The notes: generated by a model from the sequence alone, not told the origin. A DNA stretch of 64,000 nucleotides from Jackrogersella multiformis (GCA_902806575.1 CADCXD010000001.1:3472001-3536000), one strand, 5' to 3'; shown: positions 1 through 11,252, numbered from the stretch's first letter. Program-made: numbers and translations.

Positions 1-257
1 CCTGAGTACTTAGAAGGTACCTACCTATGTGCTTTCATGTACCTAGTTTAACATTTTCACATTTTAAATTTCCACATTCAAACTTGAACAGGGACAGATG
101 TAAAAACCCACCTAACCAATCGTTCACCTGCCTGCGTCCCTCCTTAGCGAGGAACCGTGGGAGAAAATCAGGACAAGCATCGTTCGGCAAAAGGCTTCCA
201 ATGTGAGAACATCTTTACCCGCTCAACTTCTGATCGTGCCGCCTTGCGATCGCAACC

Positions 258-1598
258 ATGGACATCGTCATCGCGACATTGAGGGACACACCTCTTCATA
301 CCTTACTCGCAGCCTTTGTGGCATTGGTCATTTCCGCCTTCTACAGTGTACGCACGCATTGCATTCCACATACCAGCTATCGTCAAAGCTCCTACGGAGC
401 AATAGCAAAGCTAACTTAGTCCTAGCTATACGCCACACTCCATCTCATCGCACCTAAGCCCCGCCCCGTTCTCCAGTCCGAGAAGTCCTACCGCACCACC
501 ACCTCCACCGGCATTGTATGTCGAAAGCTACCATGCTGGCACGACCAATGGCTCGCGGACCGGCACGCGAGCGAGGCGCGAGCTAAAACCCACGGCTCCA
601 CCCAGTCCGACATCGCGGACGCCGGATCTATCGAGCCGGCCGGCGTGCGCATGAGCGTGGTGTTCCCAGCGTACAACGAAGAAGACCGCATCCTGCCGAC
701 CCTCAAGGAAGCAGTCGAGTACCTCGACGCGACCTTTGGCCGCGACCCTCTCCCTTGGCCCTCGGTACTCGACAGCCAACCCTCGGCACTCGATAAACGA
801 CCCTCTGCACCCAACAGACGACCTTCGCCGAGCCCGCGCAGGCGCGTAAAGAACGCGCCGCGCGACGACCTGGCCGGCTACGAGATCCTGGTCGTGGACG
901 ACGGCAGCAAGGACCGGACCGTCGAGGTGGCGCTGGACTTCGCGCGGAAGCACAAGCTGCACGACATCCTGCGCGTGGTCTCGCTGGAGAAGAACCGCGG
1001 GAAGGGCGGCAGCGTCACCCACGGGCTCCGCCACGTGCGCGGCGAGTACGCGCTCTTCGCGGACGCGGACGGCGCCTCGCGCTTCAGCGACCTGGGCAAG
1101 CTGGTCGAGGGCGTGGAGGAGGTGGTGGACGGCGCGCACCGCGGCGTCGCCATCGGCAGCCGCGGCCACCTGGTCGGCAGCGAGGCCGTGGTCAAGCGCT
1201 CGGCCCTGCGCAACTTCCTCATGCGGTCCTTCCACCTGGTGCTCACGATCCTGACGCCGCCGGCGACCTCGCGCATCCGCGACACCCAGTGCGGCTTCAA
1301 GCTGTTCTCGCGCGCCGCCCTGCCCCACGTCGTGCCCTACATGCACGCCGAGGGCTGGATCTTCGACATCGAGATGCTGATGCTGGCGGAGTCGGCCCCC
1401 GCCGTCCCCGTGCTCGGCCACGGCGGCGCTGTTATCGGCAGCAGCCCCGGCATCAAGGTCGCCGAGGTCCCCGTCGACTGGCACGAGGTCGGCGGCAGCA
1501 AGCTCAACGTCATTCAGGACAGCGTCAAGATGGCCGTCGGCCTCGCCGTCCTGAGAGCCAGCTGGATGATGGGCGTGTACAGGAGACGGCTGACGTGA
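258..1598 (+). CDS. ALG5: Dolichyl-phosphate beta-glucosyltransferase (Alg5)
   Basis: Transfers glucose from UDP-glucose to dolichyl phosphate at the ER membrane, supplying the donor for the last glucose additions to the N-glycan precursor. Two coding exons, 258-347 and 426-1598; the 78-nt intron (GTACGC...CTAG, phase 0) restores a 420-residue protein. Exon 1 gives a hydrophobic N-terminal anchor, and exon 2 opens with a Pro-rich stretch followed by SEKSYRTTT, a family hallmark. A GT2 glycosyltransferase domain follows: VVFPAYNEEDR (from about residue 106), EILVVDDGSKD, KNRGKGG, a DADGA metal-binding motif and DTQCGFK. A low-complexity, Pro/Ser/Arg-rich insertion lies between the first two motifs (about 754-845) and is unusual for the family. 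The gene is markedly GC-rich. The first 257 bases of the window show no feature beyond its presumed promoter. Confidence 0.93.
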
Positions 1599-2610
1599 GG
1601 ATAGGAGGGGAGTCGGCGAGGGCTTCTGAAGGGCCAGAGGGGGACAGAAAAAAGGAAAGAAAAAAAGAAACGAAAGGGCCAAACTGGCTTATGGGAACTG
1701 ACTGACTGACTGCCGCCTTAGACTAGGTGGTCACGGTTTGATGCATTGCGTTGATTTCACCGTTCTACACATATTATAAGTGTGATGAAAAAAATAAAAT
1801 AAAAAGTTTCATCGTGAGTTTTCTTATTTGATTGAAGTCTATGTGCTTTGTTGATCGTGATCACTGTATTCCTATACCTACTTCGGTGGGTAGGTAAGTT
1901 TTCTTCGTGTTCAAAGTCTATAACATCTACTCAAGGACTGAGAGTGGAGTGGACCTTGGTGATGAGAGTAGGCTCGTGAGGAATCGATGTAGATTTACGT
2001 CTCGTCAACAAAGCCTCCCTTCCTCTCTTACCATACACAGTATTTTCCTTAGTGAATATGTAGCGGTACCCAATCCAAACCATCCAAACCTAGCGAACTG
2101 AAGATCAGAACACCCACCTACTACTAGTTACTCGAGCATCCTATATGACCAACATGACATGATATGCAAACACCTTTAATAATTCCTTTGAATCATTATA
2201 ATTAAGTATTCGACTATATACATCAACCCGTAATCTAATAATTTCTCGTCTGTCTTCGTCCTCATTCCCCCCACGCCCGACAAGTTCAGTCGAGTCCGTA
2301 AACCTAATAGCTGTCGGTTGTGTCTAGTCTGATTCGATATAATATGTCTGATCTGATAACCGAGCAGAGAAGCTCTGCAACCTTAATAGGTGCCTAGGTA
2401 GGTAGGTAAGCAACAAATGAGCTCCCATCTATCTTTATTTCTCCTCTACTTCACCTCCCCCCTTCCCCCCTTTCCTAGTGTATTTCGTCGAGGTCGATAT
2501 ATAACCCGTAGATGCTTGTGCGTAATAGCTTAGCTATCCTGCTCTCTTCTTCTTCTTCTTCACCACTACCTCCTCTCTACTCTGCAAACCACCCTTCCCA
2601 CCCCTCCCTC
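1599..2610. other. Intergenic, convergent 3' ends of ALG5 and ERG1
   Basis: AT-rich spacer between two convergent genes. No ORF with family resemblance was found. It holds purine runs just after ALG5 (about 1640-1680) and short TAGGTAGGTA-type motifs near 1887 and 2395. It presumably carries both polyadenylation regions. Confidence 0.6.
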
Positions 2611-4119
2611 CTAAACGAACGCCTCGCGATACATCACCGGTAAGAAGACCACGCTCGCCGTCCACAGGATCCAGAACGCGTTCCACAGGAGCAGCGGGCC
2701 CTTCCAGAGGCCGGCGCGCCTCCAGTCGAGCCAGATGGCGAGGAACGCGACCGAGAAGAAGTGGTAGGCGAGCACGAGGGGGTCGGGGATGAGGCCGCCG
2801 AGCAGGCCCATGGGGTCGTGTGTGACGCCGCGCTGGAAGTAGGCGAAGCAGCCGCGCTGGAGCTTGGCGAGCTCGGGGCTGCGCGCCGCGAACAGCGAGT
2901 ACAGCGCCATGGCCAGCACGTTGATGATGGCGGTGAGGCGCTTGCGCTGCCAGTGGAAGGAGTGCATGGCGCGCGCCACCGCCGCCGTGTCCGCCAGCGA
3001 CGGCACCCTCGCGGGGTCCAGCAGGTCCCGGAGCAGCACCACGTCGTTGAGCGCCACCGTCATGCCGCCGCCCGTCAGCGGGTGCCGCATGTTCATGGCG
3101 TCGCCGAGGATCACGAGCCCCGGCGTCGTCTGCTTGGTCGGCGGCAGCCAGCTGTTGGGCATGCTCTGCGGGATCTTGGTGTCGCGGTCGAGCGCAGCGC
3201 GGAACGACGGCTGCACACAGGCGGGCAGCGCCGGCAGCACCACGTTGGCCATGTAGCCCCTGACGCCGCCGTTGGCGACGGAGGCCTCGGGCAGCTTCTC
3301 GGGGACGTCGATCAGGGCGCGGGTCTCGCGGGAGCCGATCTGGTACAGCAGGACGGGGCTGGAGGCGCCGATGATGACGTGGCCGAAGCCGGGGGAGGGC
3401 AGCTGGCAGTCGATGAGCTCGAGGGCGTAGAACTTGGACCGGACGACGGGGGCCTGGGCGATGTACTGCTTGCGGAAGCGGGAGGCGTAGCCGTCGGCGA
3501 TGATGGTCAGCTGGCCGAAGAAGCAGTCGGGTTCCTTCTCGCCGGTGGCGGCGTTGACGGTGAGGGTCTCGACGCCGAGGATCTCGGGGTTGTGGTCGCC
3601 CTTGACGGTGCTCACGGCCTCGGTCTCGAACACGTTGATGTTGGGGTGCTGGAGGCAGGCCTTGCGCAGCTGCGTGATGAAGCGGCCGTGGTGGAAGCTT
3701 CGTCCTTGGGGTCTCGGTGGCTCGTCAGACTTCTTACCGCCCTTTCCGTTCGCGGCCGCCTTCGCCTTTCCATCTTCCGTCCCTAGTAGTCCTTCTATCC
3801 GGGGGTAGGGCATGCGGATGTTCTCGCCGTAGAAGAACACGTTAAAGCCGTCGCATGGGATGCCATCGATATCGTCGATGCAGTGGCCAAGTCCCAGTTT
3901 CCGCAGCGAGTTGACACCGCCTGGCTGCATCAGCTCGCCGACGATTCGGTTGGGTTCCTTCATCCATCGCTCAAGGAGGATGACACTCCTGCCCTGCTCG
4001 GCCAGGGCATACGCGGCGGCGCACCCGAAGACGCCGGCACCGACTATGACGACATCGGCCTCGTGGTACTTCGACCGCCGCTCGGAGAGCTCCTCTAGGA
4101 GGACTGTAGTTTCGCTCAT
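2611..4119 (-). CDS. ERG1: Squalene monooxygenase (squalene epoxidase)
   Basis: FAD-dependent ER enzyme that converts squalene to 2,3-oxidosqualene, an early committed step of ergosterol synthesis and the target of allylamine antifungals. Single exon, 502 residues from the ATG at 4119; the open frame extends 28 codons further upstream but has no ATG there. Visible motifs: the N-terminal Rossmann dinucleotide site VVIVGAGVFG, then LLERWMKEPNRIVGELMQPGG, an IIADGYASRFRK segment, and the second FAD motif GDAMNMRHPLTGGGM. The C-terminus has hydrophobic segments ending PVMYREAFV, as expected for the membrane anchor. A Lys/Gly-rich low-complexity loop follows EGLLGTEDGKAK. GC-rich, no intron. Identity is secure. 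Confidence 0.96.
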   Translation of the reverse strand: MSETTVLLEELSERRSKYHEADVVIVGAGVFGCAAAYALAEQGRSVILLERWMKEPNRIVGELMQPGGVNSLRKLGLGHCIDDIDGIPCDGFNVFFYGENIRMPYPRIEGLLGTEDGKAKAAANGKGGKKSDEPPRPQGRSFHHGRFITQLRKACLQHPNINVFETEAVSTVKGDHNPEILGVETLTVNAATGEKEPDCFFGQLTIIADGYASRFRKQYIAQAPVVRSKFYALELIDCQLPSPGFGHVIIGASSPVLLYQIGSRETRALIDVPEKLPEASVANGGVRGYMANVVLPALPACVQPSFRAALDRDTKIPQSMPNSWLPPTKQTTPGLVILGDAMNMRHPLTGGGMTVALNDVVLLRDLLDPARVPSLADTAAVARAMHSFHWQRKRLTAIINVLAMALYSLFAARSPELAKLQRGCFAYFQRGVTHDPMGLLGGLIPDPLVLAYHFFSVAFLAIWLDWRRAGLWKGPLLLWNAFWILWTASVVFLPVMYREAFV

Positions 4120-5095
4120 AGGAAATGCTGGAGGGGGGTGGGGTGCGGGATTCGCTAAGCTGAGTCGTCGAGTTGAGTCGGTGAGGTTGGACGGCGATGG
4201 CAAGCAATTATCCAGTTAGGTTCACGAAGTTTAGGACTTTTGATGTCGATTAGGTATCGTAATAGATATAGGTATATTAGACCGGCGAATGAGCGAATGG
4301 GCGAATGAACGAAGCTTGTTAACGAACTGGCGGGCTCGAATATTTATTTATTTGGCAGGCGTCAGGTCGAGATTAGCAACAAGTAAAGCAGCAAATTATA
4401 ATTAGGGGTGATTCGAAATAAGGAGAATGAGGTGTGAGGTGTCGTCGTTGGGAAAATGAAGCTATAAAAAATAAAACCTGACTCTTCTCAGGTCATGATG
4501 GTTCGACGAATCGTCCCATGTCTAGTGATATTCATTTTCCGCCCCTTATCCTACCTAGGTAGGTTCCTAGGTAGCTTTGTCAAGGTTCATCCACTCCAGG
4601 GCTACCAGCTAGTAGTAAACTTTCTTTCTTTCTTCCTGTTCCCTGTAGGGCACTAGGCATATGCTTTGCCAAGCCCCATACCAAATTGCTGGATACTGAG
4701 GTACCCGCTAACCTACACTAGGCGGTATTACATAACTTTAAGTGCAGCTTCCATCCCATTTTATCCCCACAGTCAATTGACCAATTAAAACGAAGTTGAT
4801 GTTACCAGACAGCCAGACAAGCTTGATTATCTCGGTGAGCTGCGTATGGCCAGACATGTGAAAGAAGTTACTTCCTTCCCTACCTAGGTACCTAAATGCA
4901 TACTAAGTACCTAGCATATAGAGGTCATATCGGTACTAATTCATCATGTGCGTTGATGTACCTAGGTAGGTATACAACATAACAAGCACCTCATCAACAA
5001 CGCATATTTCTATGATATAGGTAGGTATATATTATTTATTCTTTTATATGCGTATCGTGTTATATACAAAATAGGTAATAGGTATGGACACATCG
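4120..5095. promoter_or_regulatory. ERG1 upstream region and 3' flank of the PPR-like gene
   Basis: About 1 kb that should contain the ERG1 promoter (minus strand) and the 3' end of the next minus-strand gene. Several TACCTAGGTA palindromes occur (about 4553-4575, 4884-4895, 4968-4976). I see no sterol-response element I would defend. Confidence 0.4.
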
Positions 5096-8077
5096 TTACC
5101 CAGAAACCGCCACCAGCGGGAAAGGATTAGTACTATTTTTTCGTGAGACTAGGTGCTGCTCTTGACGTTGTAGCTGCGCTCCGTGTTCGACATGACTCTC
5201 CGCTGCTGTCCGTCTCCTGCTTCCCTCCATATCTACGAGGGCGTTATGCATGATCTGGAGAGTCTCCTTGGCAATCGTCGCCCCTTCTTGTCTGTTTTCT
5301 GCTCGCCCTCTTGTCACTTTGTCGATGACGTCCTCTAAAATATCTAGAAAAGCGTTCGTAGCGGGATTTTCAAGAAATCTGGAAACTAGCCTCTTGGTAG
5401 ATTTTAGATACTGTAGCACCGACTTGTCTGCCGAATAATCGCTTGTGAGAAGATCATGAGCAAGCTGCTTCATCCCTCTCAAATCTAGCAGCTGCGAATA
5501 GGCCTTGAGTAATGTTTGAATACTCTGTCTCGAGAAGCAGATGTTTCCAAAGCCACCTTGATTCATCGCTAGCGTGCACAATGCAATTGCTCTCTCGTGG
5601 TGGCCCAACCTGGTGGTAAGCAGGGCCATGTGTGTTAAAACAGTTGGCTGGATGATGATATGCATCGCTTCAAATCGAGAAACGATATTCTGCATGTGAA
5701 TTAAGATATATTCTGTCCGATTCTGAATACGGTCGAGTTGAAACTTGATGAACGTTGATACTGCCGAGGTTACGTCGTCGCCTTGTTGATGTGCGGTCTG
5801 AATCAAGGTCATGGCCGAGGCAGAGCCGTGGTTGGGGCTCCTCAAGGCTGACAGCACAGCCAAGCGGAGACAGTGCCCGCAAGAAGGCATCCCGAATTTT
5901 AAGGCTCGCTTGTAGATTGATATCGCTGCTGCCGGCTTTCCACCGTGAAGCTCCTGATTCATGGCTTCGTAGACGTCTCGCTTACTTGCAGTCCTTCCTG
6001 TGTACGCTAGCTTATTCACCGTTATAATTCTCGAATGCACTCCTCGGCTGATCTCTGATTGTTTGATAGACTTGCCAGCAGTCAGCGCCGCCTGGCTCAT
6101 GATCCTTCGAGTCACGTTGTCGGTGAGAGATGGACTAAGCCGTTGCATTTTTAGATATAGCTCTCGTAGTTCGGGATAAGAAAGCTTGAACTTGGTTCGA
6201 CAGTTGTGAAGGACCGAATTGCAGAGGCTCGAATCCAAGGCAAACCCAGCGTCGCTGCAGTATTCCAGCCATGACATAAAGCCTGACATGTCGTGGCATT
6301 CGCCGTATCTGTTTGCTACTAGCGTGACGATGTAACGATGCATGCGCACACCTAGATCGGTTGTATACGTTGATACAAAATCTCGAACTTCGGCGGCTGG
6401 ATGTGTTTCCACAAAAATTTTTAGGACCATGACAAAAGCAGCGTTATACTCCTTTTCTTGCTTATCCCTTAGAGCTTGCATCTCGGCAAAGATGGCAAAT
6501 ACACCGTCCCAATTTCCAGCCTTAGCTACCGCTAAAGCTACAAACCCTCTTAAGGCGACATCTGAATCCATCTCTGGATACTTTTGAATGAGCGTCTCGT
6601 AGTACGAGTTTGTCATGTCGCCTTCTCCGGCCTTGACGGAAATTTCTACCATCGCACGATACACGGACTCTGGATGGCTGACTTTGTCAAGCAGTCCCAT
6701 GAACAAGACTTGTTCGAACAATGCCTTTGTCAATAAGAAATCTTGGTTTCGACCCCAATAGGCTTGTATCAGTCTCACGATCCATCGAGTTTGCAAAGAC
6801 CCGACTTGTGGATGATGCATTTGTTTGAAAACGTTGAGTACCAGATTGGCTTTCAAGCCTCCTAGACCCTCCACAGAGGACACGACACAGTCAACTGTCA
6901 TGTCATAACACTTGATACTGGGGATCATCTTGGAGTAGTTGAGCAAGAAATATTTGACCGCATTCTTATAGTCGCCATATTGGTAGAGCTGTTGGATGGC
7001 CCATCCTGTAAATGCGACTGGCTCTTCTCGGAGACTAAAGATCCTCCAGTAAATATTATGGACGATGGCTGGGTTATTTAAAATAAGATTTTGAGCAAAT
7101 AGCTGCCTTCCGATACGTTCAAGTTCGGCAGCGTACATTCGAGGTTTCTCTTTGAAGGCCGCTAGAAATATGTGCGTCGCGACAGCGATCGATTCCGCGG
7201 AGCATCGCCCATTTTCATCTACTTGGCGTAGGTAGAAATCTATAATAGGGAATGGCTCATGCGCGTAGAATTTAGATTCATCGAGTGGGCCGGCACTGAC
7301 AGTGGTAGCAAGGACCTTGCCGGCGTCCTCCCATCTGCTTTTCGCCAGACATGCCTTCGAAAGTTGAATAGAAACGTCGATCCACTCATCGTCGATTTTC
7401 TTTGATAAACGACACCCCTCGAAGAATTTCCTAAGAGATATGTCTAACCTTTCTTCGTCCTTCCCAGTCAGTATATTAATAACCGTGGTGGCAAACTTAT
7501 TAACTGTCTCCAAGCCCAGCTTCGAGGCTATAGGTTTGTCCAATAGCCAAGAACCACGAGTCTTGATAGCTCGGGCATCTATTCTCGTTTGAGGAAATGT
7601 GACCGGTCGTTTGACAGAATCGGGAGGATGCGGTACATTATGTTGCGCAGATGGAGAAGACAATATTTCAGGTTGGGCGGTAGTTGGCGATGAGGAAGAT
7701 CCGGATATAACTTCTACTTCCAAAGGTGCAGATTCTATGCGTGTAGCATTGTTCCTCGCAGGATTCTTTCGGGGAGGTGGTCCGAACATAGCATGGTCCT
7801 CGTGCCTCTTATTAGGTCTTTCATCAAACTGATACCAATGTATTTCGTCCCCCCCAACATAGCCGGGTTCCTCGAGTCGTAACGCGGCGGCATCGGCCAT
7901 GCCATGATATCGCTTGGCGGATTTTAATTTTTCTTTGTTCGAGACGACGGCCCTCAAGGTATTTATTCGTCGTCTTCGATCCTCCAAAATCACGCCAATG
8001 GCGCATGAGGTACCAATAGCAATCCCTCGGAGGGCATGAATCGCAGCCTTCGACGGGACAGGCAACGGTGGTGGCAT
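5096..8077 (-). CDS. Large PPR/TPR-like helical-repeat protein, probably mitochondrial
   Basis: Single-exon 993-residue protein starting at the ATG at 8077. The first 60 residues are basic with a hydrophobic stretch (HALRGIAIGTSCAIGVILED followed by RRRR), compatible with a mitochondrial presequence. Residues of about 180-900 are almost entirely amphipathic helices with PPR-like spacing, e.g. NWDGVFAIFAEMQAL, HERAIALCTLAMNQG and AISIYKRALKFGMPSCGH. This resembles fungal pentatricopeptide proteins that act in organelle RNA expression. I cannot assign it to a named family, so the RNA target and exact role are unknown. Lower GC than ERG1 next door. The coding call is secure because a frame this long is uninterrupted; the function is inferred. 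Confidence 0.75.
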   Translation of the reverse strand: MPPPLPVPSKAAIHALRGIAIGTSCAIGVILEDRRRRINTLRAVVSNKEKLKSAKRYHGMADAAALRLEEPGYVGGDEIHWYQFDERPNKRHEDHAMFGPPPRKNPARNNATRIESAPLEVEVISGSSSSPTTAQPEILSSPSAQHNVPHPPDSVKRPVTFPQTRIDARAIKTRGSWLLDKPIASKLGLETVNKFATTVINILTGKDEERLDISLRKFFEGCRLSKKIDDEWIDVSIQLSKACLAKSRWEDAGKVLATTVSAGPLDESKFYAHEPFPIIDFYLRQVDENGRCSAESIAVATHIFLAAFKEKPRMYAAELERIGRQLFAQNLILNNPAIVHNIYWRIFSLREEPVAFTGWAIQQLYQYGDYKNAVKYFLLNYSKMIPSIKCYDMTVDCVVSSVEGLGGLKANLVLNVFKQMHHPQVGSLQTRWIVRLIQAYWGRNQDFLLTKALFEQVLFMGLLDKVSHPESVYRAMVEISVKAGEGDMTNSYYETLIQKYPEMDSDVALRGFVALAVAKAGNWDGVFAIFAEMQALRDKQEKEYNAAFVMVLKIFVETHPAAEVRDFVSTYTTDLGVRMHRYIVTLVANRYGECHDMSGFMSWLEYCSDAGFALDSSLCNSVLHNCRTKFKLSYPELRELYLKMQRLSPSLTDNVTRRIMSQAALTAGKSIKQSEISRGVHSRIITVNKLAYTGRTASKRDVYEAMNQELHGGKPAAAISIYKRALKFGMPSCGHCLRLAVLSALRSPNHGSASAMTLIQTAHQQGDDVTSAVSTFIKFQLDRIQNRTEYILIHMQNIVSRFEAMHIIIQPTVLTHMALLTTRLGHHERAIALCTLAMNQGGFGNICFSRQSIQTLLKAYSQLLDLRGMKQLAHDLLTSDYSADKSVLQYLKSTKRLVSRFLENPATNAFLDILEDVIDKVTRGRAENRQEGATIAKETLQIMHNALVDMEGSRRRTAAESHVEHGAQLQRQEQHLVSRKNSTNPFPLVAVSG

Positions 8078-8820
8078 AGCTGCAAAGTGTGTGCTGCCAT
8101 TTCGGAGGAAGGGAGAGGAAGGGAGGAAAAAAGGAAGAAATCTAGGGCTATTCCATAGCTTGGTTAAAGTATAGAATTAATATGGAAAGATGGCGCGCAA
8201 ATGCTGCTTGCCTAAGCTTGTGATCGAATCGTATGGAGAGGAACTGCGCGACTTGGTTTAATCGTACCATCATCGAAGTGGGTTTCGATTGGGTCATTGG
8301 GAGTTTAAATACCTACCTAGGTACACTACCTGATACCTATGTACCTAGTCTACACTAAAAAGAATCATGCCGATAAGATAAAACGCCCCCACTTAATAAT
8401 ATATTTCTCGGAAGCCGTAACCCCACTTCATGATACATCTACCTAGGCTAGGTACCTACCTAGGTAGGTCTACCTACCGGTATGCAATTAATAAAAACAT
8501 CTCGCTTTTCGCGCTCGATTAAGGAGATACAAGGTATATAAGTAGACTTGGAAGTACATATTGCGAGATATACCTACCTAGGTACCTAGGTACGTATGTA
8601 TAAATAAAACCCATCTATAAGTTAGGGTTCCCGAGCGTTTATCTATAGATCAACTGGAGATTTCTATTTGTCCTAACGTCTATTCCCTTTTCTCTTTACC
8701 CCCTTATCTTCCTAAAAACGCCGCGCAGATGTGTTGAGTTGTTACAATCCTTCGTAAACCTAACCCCTCCCCCTCCCAGTCATCCAGTGTAGTAGAGGCT
8801 TAAGACCCTCTTCAGGTGGG
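8078..8820. other. Intergenic with clustered TACCTAGGTA palindromes
   Basis: Upstream region of the PPR-like gene and 3' flank of the carrier gene. It contains palindromic arrays at about 8312-8346, 8445-8480 and 8572-8595 in AT-rich sequence. No ORF with support. Confidence 0.6.
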
Positions 8821-10034
8821 CTAAGCAGGTATATCGGATCTCTCCATCGGAAGGTATATCTCCAATGCTCGTAAGATTCTCTGGTACAAGAACAACATGC
8901 AGCCGCTTTGCACACTAGTCCAGACATACCGCGGCCCAACTCCCCTGAACCATCCGCCGATGCCTTCGGTTTTGTAGATTAACCTGAGACCTCTCAATAT
9001 CGAATCTTCGCTCAACGGGATGGCGCCTGGTCGTGGAGTATGTGTTGATGGTGACGAGGTTGATATAGGACGCTTTTGTTGTTTGGGCGGACCCGAGAAC
9101 TGGGTTTGTTTTGCCGGTGCATCTTTGATTCCCGACATAGTCTCCGTGACCATGCGGTCTTTCGGCTTGCTCGGAACAGGGACTGGGTCGATCTGTGTCT
9201 GCAGCCGGGTTTTAACTACATCAAGGGGACAAGTGAGGACGCCGGCTAGTCCCCCGCCTGCAGCTCCTGTTAGAAGTTCTAACCGGATTCCGATTTCTCG
9301 GCTCTGCTTATATTCGTGAGCCCAGCTTTGAAATTGTTCATAAAACATGAACTGCAAGGCGGAAAATGGTAGGTCTCGATATAGAGTTGCCTTATACCCA
9401 GAAAACAGCTCCGATATCCCTTCTTTTCTAATGATGGTCCTTGCGGCATCTACCATCCCACGGTAGTTGTATCCGGATTTGAAATGGGGGTTGTTGTACC
9501 GTCCTTGAAGCTGGAGGCGGGTCTTCAACACTTCAGAAGGGACATAAACTATTGATGCAGCGAAGTCGCCAAGAAAACCTAAGCACATATTAGCAATTGG
9601 TCCAACTGCGTAGATGATGACTTTAATACATACCGGCTAGCAAATAGGAGATATGTGATTGGATACCGTAATCCAGCATATGCCGCTTGCTCCATTCATA
9701 AGTTCCAAAGAAGAGGACTGTGCCGGGGAACGAGCCCATCATGGCCGGCAGCCAGCCTCCGTATAATCCACGTCGAATCCCTTCCTGTCGCCATATTGTA
9801 TAGTAAGATGACCCCAAAGAGGCGTATTTAGGTGGAAAGTGTGGATCGCCTTGTTGTCGAGTTTTGACGGTATCGAGAGAGTGCATGAAGAAATCACCAG
9901 TGGTTCCACCAAAGCCTCCAGCGATCATGGACTGCGAACAAAGGTCAATCTTGGGAAACTTGCATTCGAATAACCGCAGCACTTACGTGGAGGTAGGGCG
10001 GGCGTCCCTCCAGCTCCCCATTGTCGGTTTTCAT
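8821..10034 (-). CDS. MME1: Mitochondrial carrier, Mme1/YMR166C type (magnesium exporter family)
   Basis: Inner-membrane solute carrier. The yeast orthologue is described as a mitochondrial magnesium exporter. Three exons on the minus strand, 10034-9987, 9931-9634 and 9578-8821, with consistent phases and 367 residues. Three mitochondrial carrier repeats are visible through the Px(D/E)xxK signatures: HSLDTVKTRQQ, VPSEVLKTRLQLQGR and CPLDVVKTRLQTQ. Family-specific stretches such as MIAGGFGGTTGDFFMHS and GVGPRYVWTSVQSG match the YMR166C clade. A Ser/Pro-rich linker before the last repeat (around IDPVPVPSKPK...SEDSILRG) is typical of the fungal members. The start is uncertain: the frame continues upstream without a stop for about 35 codons (SENKYLVPVISFATQAHGYK) but lacks an ATG, so a short 5' exon may be missing. 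Confidence 0.88.
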
Positions 10035-10623
10035 CTTATAACCATGCGCCTGGGTCGCAAAAGAGATAACTGGCACCAAATATTTGTTCTCCGAAGGTCC
10101 ATCGTTCGCTAGATTAGCGACTATAGCAGAAGGCCGTAATATATTCGCTTATAGACATGGCACAAATTTCACAAATGAATTAAGACTTCGTATGGTAGGA
10201 GAGGCGACCGCGCTCGAGAGCGACCACCTAGCGAATGCTGGATCTGAAGGGAACGAGAGTAGGTAGGTGTTGGGAAATTTTTTGATATCCAATTATTAAA
10301 ACTAGTGATAGGTACCTACCTATCGGTCGGCCATATCGGTTCACGCGGCGGTTTACCACGGACTCGCCGCGATTCGCTACCCAGGTAGTGTGCGAAATCT
10401 GCTTATCTTAGCCTTATCTGATATCTGTCGTTAGATATGTATCTAGCGAAGCAAGGCTACCCGCCTAATGCATTTTCTGGATTCCTATCCTACACCTACC
10501 TGGGTAGCATTACCTAAGAGTCCCGATATGATGCATTGCGCCGTCATGTCTTCACATGATACACAGCGGCTGGAAGAAACAACAATGGGCGTGCAATGGG
10601 TATGAAGCAATCGTCGTATTTTT
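10035..10623. promoter_or_regulatory. Carrier gene upstream region / IMP2 3' flank
   Basis: Contains the probable 5' leader of the carrier gene and possibly a missed first exon near 10040-10140. A TACCTACCTA motif lies at 10311-10322. Nothing else could be supported. Confidence 0.4.
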
Positions 10624-11252
10624 TCAACTCTTAATATTCCCTGCAAACTCCCACCACCGCACTCTTCCAAATCTATGCAGAGGCCACACGACGTGAGTGA
10701 CCCTACCAATAATCAGATTCGTCGAGATCGGTCCATAGTCGTTGCTGTCCCTGCTTAGGCGCTCGCCTCCATCGCCCTCGACCCAGACGTGCCCCATCGG
10801 CACTCGGACAGTAGGAGACGGATAGGGACTTCGTGTTTTTACGATATCACCCTCAAGTCCAACAACCCTCTTAATAGTCACGAGCTCCGGATCATAAGGA
10901 TTCCTGCAAAGGCGCAAGAGCTGAGGTCAGAATATATGGGAATCGGTATATACCTAGGCAGGTATCGTTAACCATTTGTTACGCACCAGAAAGTAACGAT
11001 CATGCCTCGCCGCAGCCCATACTGCGCATTGAGCTTGTAGTTGATCACTATATCCTTCCGTGTTGTCTGGTCTTTTTCCGCATTCAAGAACGGATACATC
11101 GAGGGCCCGTTAATCCAAGCCAAGTCGCCAATGTAGTGGTTGAACATGGAGACCACGGGAATCCATGTTGCGAATGCGAAGAGGCGAAAGCCGAATCTAC
11201 CAAAACGCTGCCGCTCACGTTTGATTTGCGTCCATGCCGGCCGAAATGCCAT
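10624..11252 (-). CDS. IMP2: Mitochondrial inner membrane protease subunit 2
   Basis: Signal-peptidase-like serine protease (S26) that removes intermembrane-space sorting signals as part of the Imp1-Imp2 complex. Two exons, 11252-10987 and 10903-10624, joined by an 83-nt intron (GTGCGT...TTGCAG) that restores GMIVTFWNPYDPE; 181 residues. Features: N-terminal transmembrane segment (FGFRLFAFATWIPVVSMF), catalytic Ser in INGPSMYPF, catalytic Lys in IKRVVGLEGD, and the conserved GHVWVEGDG and DSNDYGPIS blocks. Length and motif order fit Imp2 rather than Imp1. The intron itself carries a TACCTAGGCAGGTA palindrome. Confidence 0.93.

Noticed and set aside
528..1682. 384-codon minus-strand ORF opposite ALG5
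   Set aside because: Antisense shadow of a GC-rich coding exon; its His/Asp/Gly/Ala-rich composition is typical of such frames.
2761..3786. 341-codon plus-strand ORF opposite ERG1
   Set aside because: Antisense shadow of ERG1; low-complexity Gly/Val/Asp translation.
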